DNA of 64,000 bases from Bradysia coprophila. Its lineage: Eukaryota; Arthropoda; Insecta; Diptera; Sciaridae. The DNA lies in NCBI RefSeq assembly GCF_014529535.1, contig NW_023503501.1, forward strand, positions 4,718,150-4,782,149, written 5' to 3'. Shown here piece by piece: positions 11,414 through 22,612 of this stretch (within the stretch, counting starts at the first letter, position 1; every line of letters begins with the position of its first letter). A program made the translations under genes and the position numbers. Under the pieces are notes generated by a model. That model did not search any database. It worked only from the letters and a program-made list of their open reading frames with translations, and had not been told where the DNA came from.

Positions 11414-12809
11414 TTCATATCGCTACCATTCGCAACGCAAACAAATTATATTTTTTCTTGGAACAACACTTTTTTGAACTAATAATTAGATGTAATTTGC
11501 TAGTTCCAGACATTTCAAAAGCTTTAAAAATTATTTTTGATATGGATGTTCAATTTGAATTTTACTATTCAATGTTTATAATAATATACAAAACACAATT
11601 CTGCCTTCGTTCATATTTTGTGGAAGATAAAAATGTTCGCAGAAATTTACGAAATAAATATATATTCGATGTGACAACAAAAGTAGAAATTTAAAATTTT
11701 TAACGGAATCTGCTTTTGAACCATTTGTAGAAAGGGTAAGTGCAACATTCATTTTATTGAAATGAAACAGAAAACATGCTGCGTTGGACAAGATCTTTCC
11801 ATCGATGGAAGTGGTGGAGCTTATAGTTATAGTTATACCTGAAGGAGATATACTTCATACGTCGAGAGGGTAAGAATATGCGCGTGCCGAATGTTTTCAT
11901 TAAAAAACTTTTGTCGTCATCCAGTTTTACATCAAAATCCTTCCAGCGATCAAATGAGTGATTTATTGACCACGAAAGGTATGTGTGTATTTTCGCTCTC
12001 TTAATTTTGATTGGCAAAACGAGACGAAGCCAAGGTAGACAAAATATCCTATGAGATAAAATACAGGTACCGGATACTGTGGTCGGTACAACGTTTTCTT
12101 GTAATGCGCCATTTTCATTTTTCATTTGAAAAACAGTAACTAATTTCCTATGCATAGTTTCCAAGAGTGTAAATTTTTGGAGAGATCAGCGTGTCCAAAG
12201 TATATAAACACTGATGCAAATGTGCAGGCTACGCACGGATATAGTTGCTACTTTTGACTGGCAGTAGCTAGAACGCTACTATTTCATCTATTGTGTACTC
12301 TTTTTCGAATGAAACAATCTAATTTTTGCTATTTTATTTTAAAATTTTTCGCTGCACGTCAAATTGTATAATTTTCTTCTATTGCAATCAATCTGTATGT
12401 ATTATGTTGGAGATGTTTTACCAACATTGCAGTTAGATTGTAAAGAAATCTTCCGTAGCAAATTGAAGAAGTCTTTCAATTTTTCGATACTGAGTTCAGA
12501 TTACAAATGACCAATTTGTATGGTAGGGCATTGAATTTGTTGAGAAATCTTTTGGAAGGCTTCTGACTCATGGTCAAAGAAAGGCACTTGAAAAAACATT
12601 GACGAGAATTCCGTAAAATAGCGTGACGTAATATGTGAACAGTACCATATCGAATTGTCCGTTGAACATTATATTGAATTCGTTTGCGTCAAGTTGCAGT
12701 TAGTGGTGACTCACCACCACTGGTGAGGTAAATTCGATTTCATACAAATTTAGCAGGTGCAGCAACATTAGTCACAAATTACTCTGATCCGCTGAGTGTT
12801 TGCATTACC

Positions 12810-12984
12810 CAATGAAAGTAAAAACCTGGTATGGTCTGTTCATACAAACCGGAGGACATGACGATTTCATATAAACAAACTCACCTCTCATGAGAAATCC
12901 CTTTGTCCTCCGCTCCACACAAAGTTAGACATGTATGGTTCGTTAGTTCGTTAGTATGGTCGAACCTTGTGTTGACGTTCATTG
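12810..12984. mobile_element. hAT-like MITE with 8-bp TSD, copy 2
   Basis: A 175-bp element beginning CAATGAAAGT and ending ACGTTCATTG, flanked by the exact duplication GCATTACC at 12802-12809 and 12985-12992. The subterminal GGTATGG and CATACAA blocks match the palindromic MITE at 7472-7676, so the two are one family with different internal decay. Confidence 0.87.
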
Positions 12985-13314
12985 GCATTACCTTCAGTGT
13001 TTATATACTTTAAGCGTGTCAGTGTCACCCAAAGTGTAAACACTTTATCATATTTTATTGCATACCTGGTTTACATGATTTATTCGTCCCTATTTTTGCG
13101 AAAACATTTATTTTATCTTGAATTTTTGCACATTTTCCTAGATTTTTCCCAATTACCTAAATATATTTTGCTTTGAAAATTTAAGGAAATATTAGAAAAA
13201 ACTTTCTCAAAAATAGTCCCTGGCTGATTTTGATTGGAAGTAATGTCAATTTCGTCATAATAATATCAGTGACGTGACGTATGTAAATATGTGGCGCCTT
13301 TATGGGTCAATCCG

Positions 13315-13551
13315 CTAGTAGTGCAGTTGATAAGGACCATTTATAAGAGAACGTTTACACTCGTATAAAAGCTGGGCTACCTCTCTAAAAGTTTATTTTT
13401 CTCATTGCAAAGCAGGTAAAATTATCATTAAGGAACCTACTGATAATTTTACCTACTTTACAATGAGAAAAGTTAACTTTTAGAGAGGTAGCCCAGCTTT
13501 TATACGAGTGTAAACGTTCTCGTATAAATGGTCCGTATCAACTACACTATA
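13315..13551. mobile_element. Long palindromic element
   Basis: Arms of about 100 bp (13315-13413 and 13447-13551) pair closely. They include ACGTTTACACTCGTATAAAA followed by GCTGGGCTACCTCTCTAAAA and the reverse complements. The centre near 13430 carries a further small inverted pair (AAAATTATCA/TGATAATTTT). The termini (AGTGCAGTTGATA and TATCAACTACACT) differ slightly, and TA occurs near both ends, compatible with a Tc1/mariner-type MITE but not proof of one. Confidence 0.75.
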
Positions 13552-13693
13552 GTGCTGTTTCACTATGAAAATGCTTTTGCGGTGTCGAAGTCTGCAAAAC
13601 ATGAAAAATTAAATCTTTTCATGTGTCGGGGCCGAAAATGAGAGAGTTTCGATATTTTTCTCAGGTTTTCGACCCCTTACATGAAATTTTTTT

Positions 13694-13803
13694 TGAGTAT
13701 CTGTTTTGGACGATTTTTAGGCACTTTCGAATGTAGCCCTCACTTCGTTCGGGCTACAACAAGCGAAATTGCCTAAAATAAATCGTCCAAAACAGATACA
13801 CAA
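13694..13803. mobile_element. Short inverted-repeat element
   Basis: Arms GTATCTGTTTTGGACGATTT and its reverse complement, followed inward by TAGGCA/TGCCTA and GTAGCCC/GGGCTAC blocks, make a hairpin of about 110 bp. It is non-coding and no TSD was recognised. Confidence 0.7.
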
Positions 13804-13833
13804 ATAACTATTATTGACGCCATAAGAGCGGTC

Positions 13834-14186
13834 GAAATTTTGGTCCTATTTTTCATGACGAAATTTTCGAAACTGTCAAATAAAGTTAGAACTTTTTCTA
13901 TTCAAAATCGCGACTGCTGCACCTGTCAATGAAAACTAGGACCAAAACACGTTTTCAATGCCTCGTTGTTTTGAGCATAACGCAGCGTCACTTTCATACA
14001 AGGATGCGTTGAAACTTACTTTTGGATTGAAAACATTGAAAACCTGTTTTGGTCCTAGTTTTCATTGACAGATGCAGCAATCGCGATTTTGAATAGAAAA
14101 AGTTCTAACTTCATTTGACAGTTTCGAAAATTTCGTCATGAAAAATAGGACCAAAACACGTTTTCAATGACTCGTTTGTTTTGAGC
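13834..14186. repeat. Inverted repeat split by a hAT-like insertion
   Basis: Two arms of about 110-120 bp (about 13834-13955 and 14045-14160) are reverse complements, with inner ends TTGGTCCTAGTTTTCATTGA and outer ends AATAGGACCAAAA. A direct copy of CACGTTTTCAATG followed by TTTTGAGC flanks the spacer and recurs at the right. The 14187-15472 element landed in the second TTTTGAGC copy, and the interrupted sequence resumes at 15473. Confidence 0.65.
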
Positions 14187-14873
14187 TAGGGAATGCAATC
14201 CCGTACCGATTTTTGAATCCCGGGATTCGGGATTGAGAAACTCAGTACCGGTACCAGTACCGGGATTTCCGGTACTGAAAAGATATGGATTAATTATCAG
14301 TAAAAGAAATTATTTTCATTTTATTCTCATTTTTTTAAGTTTTTTAATGGTACAGTTAAGTGTGCTTACTCACAGTGAAACACGTATCGAATTTATTTTG
14401 TTCTAAATATCAAATTTGACACTACGACAAAAGAAATTCGATACTTACGTCGCTGTGTGAAGGCCGGGTAACTTTAACTTATGTTTGCAACAGCGTAGAT
14501 GTCACATTGTAAATTCAATTTTCTCTTTGGAAAAATGCTCACAATGCACTTAACGTATCATCGTTCAATCTTGAACGTATAAGTTGTGGGACTTGTTGTC
14601 GTCACAATCGCAAATTTTTGTGCTTTGTGATTTAAAAATTAATTGATTTGTTAGGTAATGTAAATTTTCAAGCACGCTGCCTTTGAAAATATAAATCGTG
14701 TGAAGTGACAGAAGACCGACTTTCCGACAGCGTCAATTAGTGGCAGTTTTGTGAAATATCGCCTAAATCCACAATATATTTTACTACGCAAGTAACGGCA
14801 AGCCGGAAATGCACGTTCAGATTCAACGTTAGTTGGTTTGATGAGCAGCAGACACTTACCAGAAAGATTTTAA

Positions 14874-15022
14874 ACACTTCAAGCATGGATGATACTCTAA
14901 ATAGAGTACTGAAACTGGACAGTGTATTATACAAACGTAGAACACTATAAAAATATTTCCATGTAAAATAGAGTACTTTCTGCAGCCGACCACTATGATC
15001 ATGCATGCGTGAAGTGCGTTGC
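14874..15022. mobile_element. MITE family A, copy 3 (diverged, nested)
   Basis: About 149 bp bounded by AACACTTCAAGC and GTGAAGTGCGTTG, with an internal TACTCTAAATAGAGTACTGAAA shared with copies 1 and 2. It lies within the hAT-like element at 14187-15472. The left terminus is eroded and no TSD is visible. Confidence 0.65.
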
Positions 15023-15179
15023 TAGCCATCGTAGTTTTAAAAACGTCTTTTCTGTGTTTGCAAATAATACGACATAAGAGAAAAACGTTAATTAATCCTA
15101 TGTTTCAATGTTTATCTTATATTGCCATAGTAGTTTGAATCATACAAGTTGATCGATTTCAAAATTTTATATAAAAAAA

Positions 15180-15357
15180 CACTGACAAAAAAGATTCGAA
15201 CTCACCTGTTGCAGGTAACTTTGTCTCCAGGTAATATACAATAGCTGCCACAACTGTAGCGCCCCATGCAAAAAATACAGCTGCGGCAGATAATGTAGAT
15301 TACCTGTAGACAAAGTTACCTCCAACAGGTGAGTTTTTCGAAACTTTTTTGTCAGTG
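15180..15357. mobile_element. MITE family C, copy 1 (nested)
   Basis: 178 bp with inverted ends CACTGACAAAAAAG and CTTTTTTGTCAGTG-like sequence. Longer subterminal arms contain CACCTGTTGCAGGTAACTTT and its inverted counterpart, and the centre carries CTGCGGCAG. A second copy is at 26938-27114. It is inserted in the hAT-like element. No unambiguous TSD was found. Confidence 0.75.
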
Positions 15358-16106
15358 AAAACTGGATTTTAAATTTCGGTACTAATCTCGGGATTTTTTG
15401 ATCAATACCGGGATTCGGGACTGGGATTTTCCGGTACTGGTACCGGGATTGGTACCGGGATTGCATTCCCTATTTTGAGCATTAGAGTGCGAGAAAGGTA
15501 TTTTCCTAACTAGTGTTCAAATATCGCGTCTTTGTCCGTTATTTTCCACGTCGTTTAGGAAAAACGTTGTTCCTAACTTATGCTAAAATGCTTTTTTAGC
15601 GAATAAAAAAATCCATTCATTCGACAACAAAAGGAGGCATGGAAAGGTCGGTATTATAGCAATTCCCATTGACCGTCTATAACACATCTGTAAATAATTA
15701 TTTATTAATCCATCATCCTCTATCTTCTCGGTTGATTTATAAATATATAATTTATTTATTTAATCGTGGCAATGAATGTAGAAAATTGATATAGAAATGC
15801 TCAATTCTCTCGCATGTTTATTTAAATAACTTACAGTGCAACATTGTCTACGTATTTGACCTACAACTATGCAAAAATATTGTTGATAAAGGATTGCATT
15901 GCAAACAAGTGACTTAATTTTGTCTAGATCTACTGTTACAGTCGGTGGATTAGAGCATAGCACTGAACCAAGCACTAGAACAGATTTTTTAAAGGATATT
16001 TATAACCTCCTTCCTGTATATGATCTGCCACAAAATAAACAACATTTTTTGAACGACCACAAGTATAGATTTAATGAGAGTCTCTAATGTGGTAAATTTT
16101 TTTTGT

Positions 16107-16492
16107 GCCACCGAGAATTGAAATACGACGGATTTCAATATCGATAACTAGATTGAAATGTCCAAAATTACAACACCCGTTTTCATGGCTTATTACAACA
16201 CTCAAACCAGGGTTGAAATGAAATTCGTATGAGTTATTACAGCATTCGTTTTAAAAAATGCAAAGCAACGTGATCGATCAAATTCGAAGGGTGATTGTTT
16301 ACAATGAAAATTCTGAATTTTTGTGCATTTGTCTATTTCAATTCTCGGTTGGCACAAAGCATGATGTGTTACACGTATTGTAATGAGATTTTTTCAGCAC
16401 ACGACCCAATTTTCCTTACTCGCTCCGCTCGTAAGGAAAACTTGGGTCTAGTGCTGAAAAAATCAACATTACAATACTTGTAACACAACATA
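16107..16492. repeat. Composite repeat family B, copy 2
   Basis: The first unit (about 16107-16347) has inverted ends GTGCCACCGAGAATTGAAAT and ATTTCAATTCTCGGTTGGCA. It is followed at once by a palindrome (16356-16490) with arms TGTTACACGTATTGTAATGA and the reverse complement around a CTTACTCGCTCCGCTCGTAAG centre. The same two-unit order occurs at 2540 and 32058. It is non-coding. Confidence 0.75.
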
Positions 16493-16570
16493 CTATTAGT
16501 TTACTTTAAAATGTGCACAAGTAGGTCATTTCAAACAGATTTATTGAAATTCACAAACGAAAACGTAGAT

Positions 16571-16790
16571 GCTATTGGCAGACCATTTCACCTGCAAATA
16601 GTCTTTGTTCAGGCGACTGCCAATAGCTTCCGTAAAAGGGAAAACACTATTCGCAGGCAAGTTCGCCTGCCAATAGCATTTTGTATAAGGGAGATGCTAT
16701 TGACAAGCGCCTGCCAATAGCATCTTTAGTAATAATTTGGCTATTGGCAGGCGTCTGCGAATAGTCACTACGACAGATGCTATTAAAGAC
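16571..16790. repeat. Cluster of alternating GCTATTGGCAGGCG motifs
   Basis: About ten copies, in both orientations, of a 12-15 bp motif GCTATTGGCAGGCG (variants GCTATTGACAAGCG, ACTATTCGCAGGC, CTGCCAATAGC) occupy 220 bp with irregular spacers. Alternating orientation lets neighbouring copies pair into many small hairpins. No coding frame fits. It may be the subterminal region of a transposon or a binding-site cluster. Confidence 0.65.
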
Positions 16791-17832
16791 ACTTGCTCCC
16801 TTCAATGTGTGAAGAAAATTTTTTCTACAAATTTGTTGTTTCTTTTTCAGTTGTTCTACAACAACACTTTCATATTATGTGGTGATTATTCTAAAAATGT
16901 CGGCGCCAATCATGCTGACACTTTACATAATTGCGTACTTATAAATTACAGTTAAATGTGAAAACAAAATTTTGTTTGTAATAAAAGGCAGTGAAAACGA
17001 TGGCATCTTTTTCATTAGTGAATTTCGTTTGTTTGAATATTCATTGCCACACCTTTAAAATTTTAAATTCGTTAATTTTCGTCCTTGTATTGATAAGCTT
17101 TGATGAAATTTGAGGAAATTGAAAGCCGAAATAAATGAAACGAACTAAGGAAAACCTCTACAGTGGAGAGCACTAATTTATTATTCAGAAACAATGTTGT
17201 GAACGCAACGGAACGTTCATAAAAATAATAGACGTTCATTTAAAAAAATTCTTATCGACCCACTACTTTTATTGCCAGAAAAACGATGACGTCCGAAGAA
17301 AACCCAGTCACAACTCGACATACCTTTTCATTTATTGTATTAACTATAACCTATATATAGCTGAACCATATATAAATGAGTTATATTACCGAAGCAATTA
17401 AATAAAAAACAATGCACGTCGTTAATATCGTGTGCATTTGCATTTGCATTGTTGAATTGGTGTGAATTTCCGTGAATCTAAACATTAGTTGATAAAACGT
17501 ATAGTTGTAAGGTAGGTATACATTCCAGTTGAAATCATGATCCACTTTCGTTAATATTTAGGATGTTGACCACAATATTTGTTGCTTTGGTTGCATTCAG
17601 TGCACGATTGAAACATATATTGGGTAGACTGAATTACAAGAAGTTCTTGTCAAGAACCATAATGTTAAACGAATTAAAAATTTTACGAGGGAGACACTCA
17701 TCTTTTGAGTTGTTTTTTGTGACTTTCAGCAGTGCTATGAATTTAGACATTTTTTGATACTGACTTAGAATACTGGTTAGATGTTCAAAAAAATAACCAA
17801 AACAAAAAACCACAATGACCAAAAGAGTTGGC

Positions 17833-18030
17833 TCACTTCTCGTACAATTTTAAATGATTTTTTTTTTTAACAATCACCTGAGCCACTGGAAATGAATGTA
17901 ATTCACATACACTGCACATTTGGTAGGAATACTGTGAAGCATTGCCCCATGTTTTGTTACATTTCGGACAACGATATTCGTAGTATGTCCGACCAGATTT
18001 ATTAAGGGAGCCGTTTTTGCGATCAGCCAT
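17833..18030 (-). CDS. Small zinc-ribbon (3CxxC-like) protein, copy 1
   Basis: A single open frame of 65 codons from ATG at 18030 to the stop at 17833. The protein begins MADRKNGSLNKSGRTYYEY, followed by a CPKCNKTW block and a CSVCELHSFP block about 16 residues on: two CxxC knuckles likely to bind one zinc, similar to the zf-3CxxC type. The C-terminus is a short lysine-rich tail. A paralogue is at 22613-22888, and similarity continues downstream of both stops (17555-17650 and 22490-22560 share AGGATGT and CCACAATATTTGTT), so a larger segment was duplicated. Expression, partners and function are unknown. It could be a small RNA- or nucleic-acid-binding protein, or a remnant exon of a larger gene. 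Confidence 0.55.
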   Translation of the reverse strand: MADRKNGSLNKSGRTYYEYRCPKCNKTWGNASQYSYQMCSVCELHSFPVAQVIVKKKNHLKLYEK

Positions 18031-19247
18031 TTTTTATGACTCTTCGGATGAAGCTTTTCTTTTGTCTGATGTTATCGAAATAAAAACTGAATGCGGAATG
18101 AGTGGTCGATTGGAAGTAACAACCCAGCTAACAACTGATTTTTTAACATTCGATTTGAGCATTTTTCTAATCAGTTCAGATGGTCTGATTGTGCATGAAT
18201 AAGCATTTAAATCAATGAAAGAAATGTTTACTTTAAAAATAGACGGAGAGTGAGTCCATATACCGAGTCAGTTAGAAAACCCCGTACGATAGATAAAAAA
18301 GCAAGTCTTCTGTCATCAAGAGTTCACTTCCCCAGAAACAATTTACCTGTTCGTTCCATCCTTAATTTTCTATAATTTTCCTAAGTTTTTCAATTTTCTT
18401 GAATTTCCTTAAAATCAAGAAATGATGAGAAAATTTCTCGGGAATTTTTCTATATTTTCTCGGAAAATGTTCTCAAAACCCCTCAAAACTAAGCAGTGGT
18501 TCGTTCATTTGTCGTGGAAAATTATTTGACTAAAAAGTCTAATGAAAGTTTCTACCTGACCCACACTTTGTGCAATTCATTTCCGACACAAGCAACAGAG
18601 CAACAGAGAATTATTTTAGGTTTCAAACGTTCACACGAAAAATAATCACCCACTTTGTGTCTACCAACACATTTCGTGGGCCAAACTATAGGAGATGTAC
18701 GTACGTGCACTAACCGAGACATTAATTGTGTCTATTGTTTATTTAATACGTGACAATGTATTGAATTTTCGTATTTGATTTTATTTTATTAATTTGAATG
18801 AATAATTTGTCGTAAGAGGAAACATCAGCGGTAACTTTGCAATGTTATCTTCCGTTTAACAATAAAATGACTTTGAAATTTGAATCTATACTAATGTTTT
18901 TGTTGGTTTCAAAGAAATGATATGAATGTCAGCGCCGTGAACCGTAACAAAAGTACTTAATATATCACTTCTGTCAGCGTAATAAATATGTGAGTCGACA
19001 TTATGTAGCCACAGCCACACATACATATTCATTTGATGAGCAACACCGTCTTCATGACGGTAAGTAAGAAAGTAAGTAGTTTCACTGCACAAAAGGGTTT
19101 TATGGCCTGGAAAGACACACTGCGGGTCTTGCAAGTTTAACGAAATTCGGGACAATGTTTTTAGTATCTGGACTCCGATCAATTCGTTAATATCTGTCGT
19201 AAACCGTTAAAGGGTAAAAGTGACTCAAGTGCCTGTAGTAACTTAAA

Positions 19248-19400
19248 TAGGTGTATTCCAAGTAACTGTAAACACGAATTTTCACTGGCCGAACGAACAT
19301 GATTTCATCCACAGAGATCGGTTTTCATATAAATATTGATGAGGTTATGTCTCTATGGATGAAATTTGACAATTCGCACGGCCTTGAAACAGACTATTAG
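19248..19400. repeat. Hairpin repeat family D, copy 2
   Basis: Diverged copy of the repeat at 10571-10728: AACTGTAAACACGAATTTTC, then GGCCGAACGAACATGATTTC, then TATAAATATTGATGAGGTTA, ending CTTGAAACAGACTATTAG. The inner inverted pair (TTTCATCCACAGAGAT and TCTCTATGGATGAAAT) is preserved. Confidence 0.6.
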
Positions 19401-20351
19401 AACTGATATTACTAAGGTTACCGCCTTCCGGTACGACATGCACAAATTCAATATTCCAAGCACATTTATTGCATATCGAAAGAGCTACTTTTCGGGGAAA
19501 AATTGCGTCACCAAATAGAAAAAAAATTAAAATTTTAGTTCGAACCTTGCGTTGCGGCACTTACTAACGTGACGCCATGATACCTTTACTAGAATTTCTA
19601 GACAATAGTCACTTTCGGATGTAGGTGTGACTTTGCCTAACCGAAGTGTTCAGGTGGTAAATTTCACTTCCTTCGAACCCAGTTCGGCCAAGACCTGACC
19701 TAGATCAACATCAAAAGCTCGTGTCTTTGTTCATTATTGAGGTGCACGTTTTCTTAGAGCCAACAGTTTTCCAAAGGTACATTTACAAGGGAAGATGTTG
19801 CTAAGCGGATACCTGTGATGGAATAAAAATCCATTTTTTGCATATGTAATGTGAATTGACATTAAACTCACTCCACATAACTCAGAGGTAATTTTAAGGT
19901 GCTTTAATCATTAAACTTTAATGTTTTCTTAATTAAGTTGAGAATAGTGCTGGATGACTTTTTCTTATAGTACGTACATACACATCGTTGGCATAGTGTT
20001 TCTAATGAGTTTCTCTAACTCGTTAAAAAGTTTCACGCAAAAACTTTGCTTTTCAACTCCCCGAATTGTATGCCAATTTTACCAGAGAAAATTACCATTC
20101 TAACACAACACAGAAATGGTATGATTGCGTGGCTTTTAACAATCAATATCACATAAAGAAAACTCAACATTTTTCTTACCTCGGTTATTTTTGCGATAAT
20201 TTCACTAAAAGAGACCAATATTTCAGGACTGAGAAAAGTCTTACACGTGCTTGTAGGTAGGTCGTGTTAATACGATAAGTCAAACTACCAGCTCATTAAT
20301 GAATTGCACGATGTTTCGTCGCACAAAACAGTATTATGAATGTGAAGTATA

Positions 20352-21676
20352 CTTACTTACTTATTTACTTAGGCGGGCACTACAACCTACTATTGGTTTT
20401 GGCCTCTTCCAGCAATCTTCAAGGCAATCTTCTCCAATCGAACCTATTCCGCGCCAACGTTCTCCAGTCGCTCACTCTTAGTACTTTTCGATCAGACTCA
20501 ATTGCATCTTTCCACCTCGCTCTTGGTCTTCCTGGTCTGCGTCTTCCATCGGGATTTGTATTTAGCAGTTTCAGTGGTACACGTTCCTCGTTCATTCTTC
20601 GTACATGACCGAGCCATCTTAATCGATTGATTTTGATGAATTTGACTATATCAGGCTCGTTCTAAAGCTGATACAGTTCATGGTTGTATCTTCTTCTCCA
20701 GTTGCCGTTCACATTGACACCTCCAAAAATTGATCGAAGAATTCTCCTTTCAAAAACCAAAAGTGTCTGTTCGTCAGTTTGTGTCATGTACTAAGCTTCC
20801 GATCCATATGCTACAACTGGTCGAATCAGCGATCTGTACAATTCGCACTTAAGGTTGCGGTTGAGTGTATTTGACCGGATGAGTTTTTGAAGACTGTAGT
20901 AACCCCTGTTACCAAGCGCTACCCTTCTACGTATTTCCTCTCCGATGCTATTATCACTATTGACCAGCGACCCCAGGGAAAATAAAGCTATCGACAGTTT
21001 CGAAGTGTTTTCCATTCACCTCCAGCGTATGGTCCGTTGATCTGCCATCAGACAATGAAGTTGTCATGTACTTGGTTTTTCTCTCACTGACCTTGAGACC
21101 GAACTCAGCGCCCCTTTCTTCAATTTTCGTGAAAATCTCTTTAGCGATGTCAATGTTCCGTCCAATTAAGTCTAGGTCATCAGCATATCCTAACAACTGA
21201 CTCAACTTTCTGAAGATTGTACCGCTGGTTTCCACGTCGCTCTCTCTTATCACCTTCTCAAGAACAATGTTGAAGAATAAAGCTGCCAGTCCATCGCCTT
21301 GTCTAAGTCCTTCCAAGACTTCAAAGGTATCAGATAGATTGTTCCGAATTCTGACCTTGGCTCTCACATGTGACAGAGTCATTCTAGCCAAATGAATTAG
21401 TTTTTAGCAACCAAGTTCCACCATCGCATTCCACAGTTTCCTCCGGAAAACCCTGTCATATGCCGTTTCAAAATCAACAAACAAATGGTGTATTGCAACA
21501 TTGAACTCTCTGCATTTCTCCATGATCTGCCTGATGCTAAACAATTGGTCTGTTGTTGAGCGATTGCGGAATCTACCCTGGTATTCACCAGTTGTTGGTT
21601 CCGAATACGCCATGAGACGCTGTCGTAAAATAACCGCAAATATTTTGTACGCTGTGTTCACTAGATTAAATGAATA
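20352..21676 (-). mobile_element. 5'-truncated RTE-type non-LTR retrotransposon with TSD
   Basis: Reverse-transcriptase similarity is read on the minus strand. It covers an N-terminal RT block with FRNRSTTDQLFSIRQ and a DFETAYDRVF motif, then EGLRQGDGLAALFFN, and a YADDLDLIGR catalytic block. The C-terminal half is RTE/BovB-like (RRYNHEL, RLRWLGHVRRM, GRPRARW). The frame is broken: an in-frame TAA at 21404-21406, a frameshift near 20960-21010 and further lesions downstream. Its 3' end is a short (ACTT)n-like tail at about 20352-20372. It is flanked by an exact 14-bp duplication GAATGTGAAGTATA (20338-20351 and 21677-21690), so this is a dead, 5'-truncated target-primed insertion. Confidence 0.9.
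20370..21661 (-). pseudogene. Reverse transcriptase remnant (RTE-type pol)
   Basis: Coding remains of the retrotransposon at 20352-21676. Segments can be read in sequence from 21661 to about 20370, interrupted by one in-frame stop and at least one frameshift. The catalytic YADD is intact, but the endonuclease and N-terminal RT parts are missing by truncation, so no functional enzyme can be made. Confidence 0.85.
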
Positions 21677-22612
21677 GAATGTGAAGTATAGAAGTTCTTA
21701 ACTCAACAAAAATTACGATAAGTAGTAACAAAATCTGTCTCAATCGAAAGACGAATTTAAAAGGTTTTAAAGGCGCAAATTAATCAAGTCAACAACTTTT
21801 ACAATATTGAAGAGGTATTGACCTATTTTAAAATGGATTCAACACACCGATAAGATTTAATTTGATTTTTTTAAAAAGAATTGTTGAGTTTGAAGCAGAG
21901 ACTATTTTTAATAGACCATTTTCCCATGTTTTCACAGTTCACAAATGTAGAAACATACAGGAAATGGTTTTCCCAAAATTAGTCCCTGTTTCGAAGGATA
22001 TCAAAGTTTGAAATTAAACTTATATTTCAACAATAACAAGTAAGACCTTGAGATTCACAATATTTGTGAGAAGTGAGCAGAGTGATATAATGTGTTTGGA
22101 AAGATGATAAAATCCAACGCATTCTACTCATCAAATTAATTTTCTCCCCCTCAGCTGAAACTTTCGAAGACTTTGTTGTCGAAAATGTTACCTCGTTTGA
22201 AAAATGGAATTTGCATGTGACCTGCTACGCTCTGGCCACAAACCACACCCTCGAAATTCAATTTCCAACTGTTCTCACCTAGCTGAATTAATAACTATTT
22301 TAGCAACTCAGTTTCTACTTAAAGTAAGAACTTATAACACTTAACGCTGATGCGGAATGACCCCTTCGTTCGTCACAAATATGTAAATAATAAACAATTG
22401 AGTTTTGTTGTTTGGCATGCAGCTGTTTATCTTGTTGTAATTCAATAATTACAGAGGAGCACGTTCGTAGTGTAAATGTTCATTTTATATTGAATCAGTT
22501 CCATTTAGGATGTGTGCCACAATATTTGTTATACCGGCATTGATTGCACGATTGGGTAGACTAACAACAAGAAACAAAAATGAAATAACTTTTACGATCG
22601 AGAAGCAACTCT

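Larger units (their letters stand above)
14187..15472. mobile_element. Non-autonomous hAT-like element, 1286 bp, with 8-bp TSD
   Basis: The ends are TAGGGAATGCAATCCCG and its near reverse complement. The subterminal regions repeat GGTACCGGGATT-like blocks several times on both sides. The flanks are exact 8-bp repeats TTTTGAGC (14179-14186 and 15473-15480). TAGGG-type ends and an 8-bp TSD are typical of hAT elements. No transposase frame remains; inside are two other MITEs (family A at about 14874-15022 and family C at 15180-15357), so it is an older host for later insertions. Confidence 0.88.
11414..17800. other. Gene-free stretch packed with nested inverted repeats
   Basis: After the tetraspan gene's 3' end I find no supportable gene up to the zinc-ribbon ORF at 17833. 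The stretch contains the elements at 12810, 13315, 13694, 13834, 14187 (with two nested MITEs), 16107 and 16571, listed separately. Between 11.7 and 12.8 kb and between 16.8 and 17.5 kb nothing recognisable was seen beyond AT-rich sequence and a small inverted repeat around TATATATAG at 17340-17385. Confidence 0.6.
18031..22600. other. Intergenic stretch between the two zinc-ribbon ORFs
   Basis: Apart from the hairpin repeat at 19248-19400 and the truncated retrotransposon at 20352-21676 I see no supportable gene. The sequences between 18.2 and 19.2 kb and between 21.7 and 22.5 kb are AT-rich with stop codons in all frames, apart from one unassigned open frame at 18886-19182. Confidence 0.55.

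Noticed and set aside
11754-12164. 136-codon frame on the minus strand downstream of tetraspan paralogue 1
   Set aside because: It contains a repeated RWKD motif and no recognisable family; the start is TTG with ATG a few codons in. The AT-rich composition and position in gene-free DNA make chance more likely.
18886-19182. 98-codon minus-strand frame (…CVFPGHKTLLCSETTYF…)
   Set aside because: It looks somewhat exon-like, but has no ATG, no matching neighbouring exon in phase and no recognised family. Could be a remnant; not supportable as a gene.
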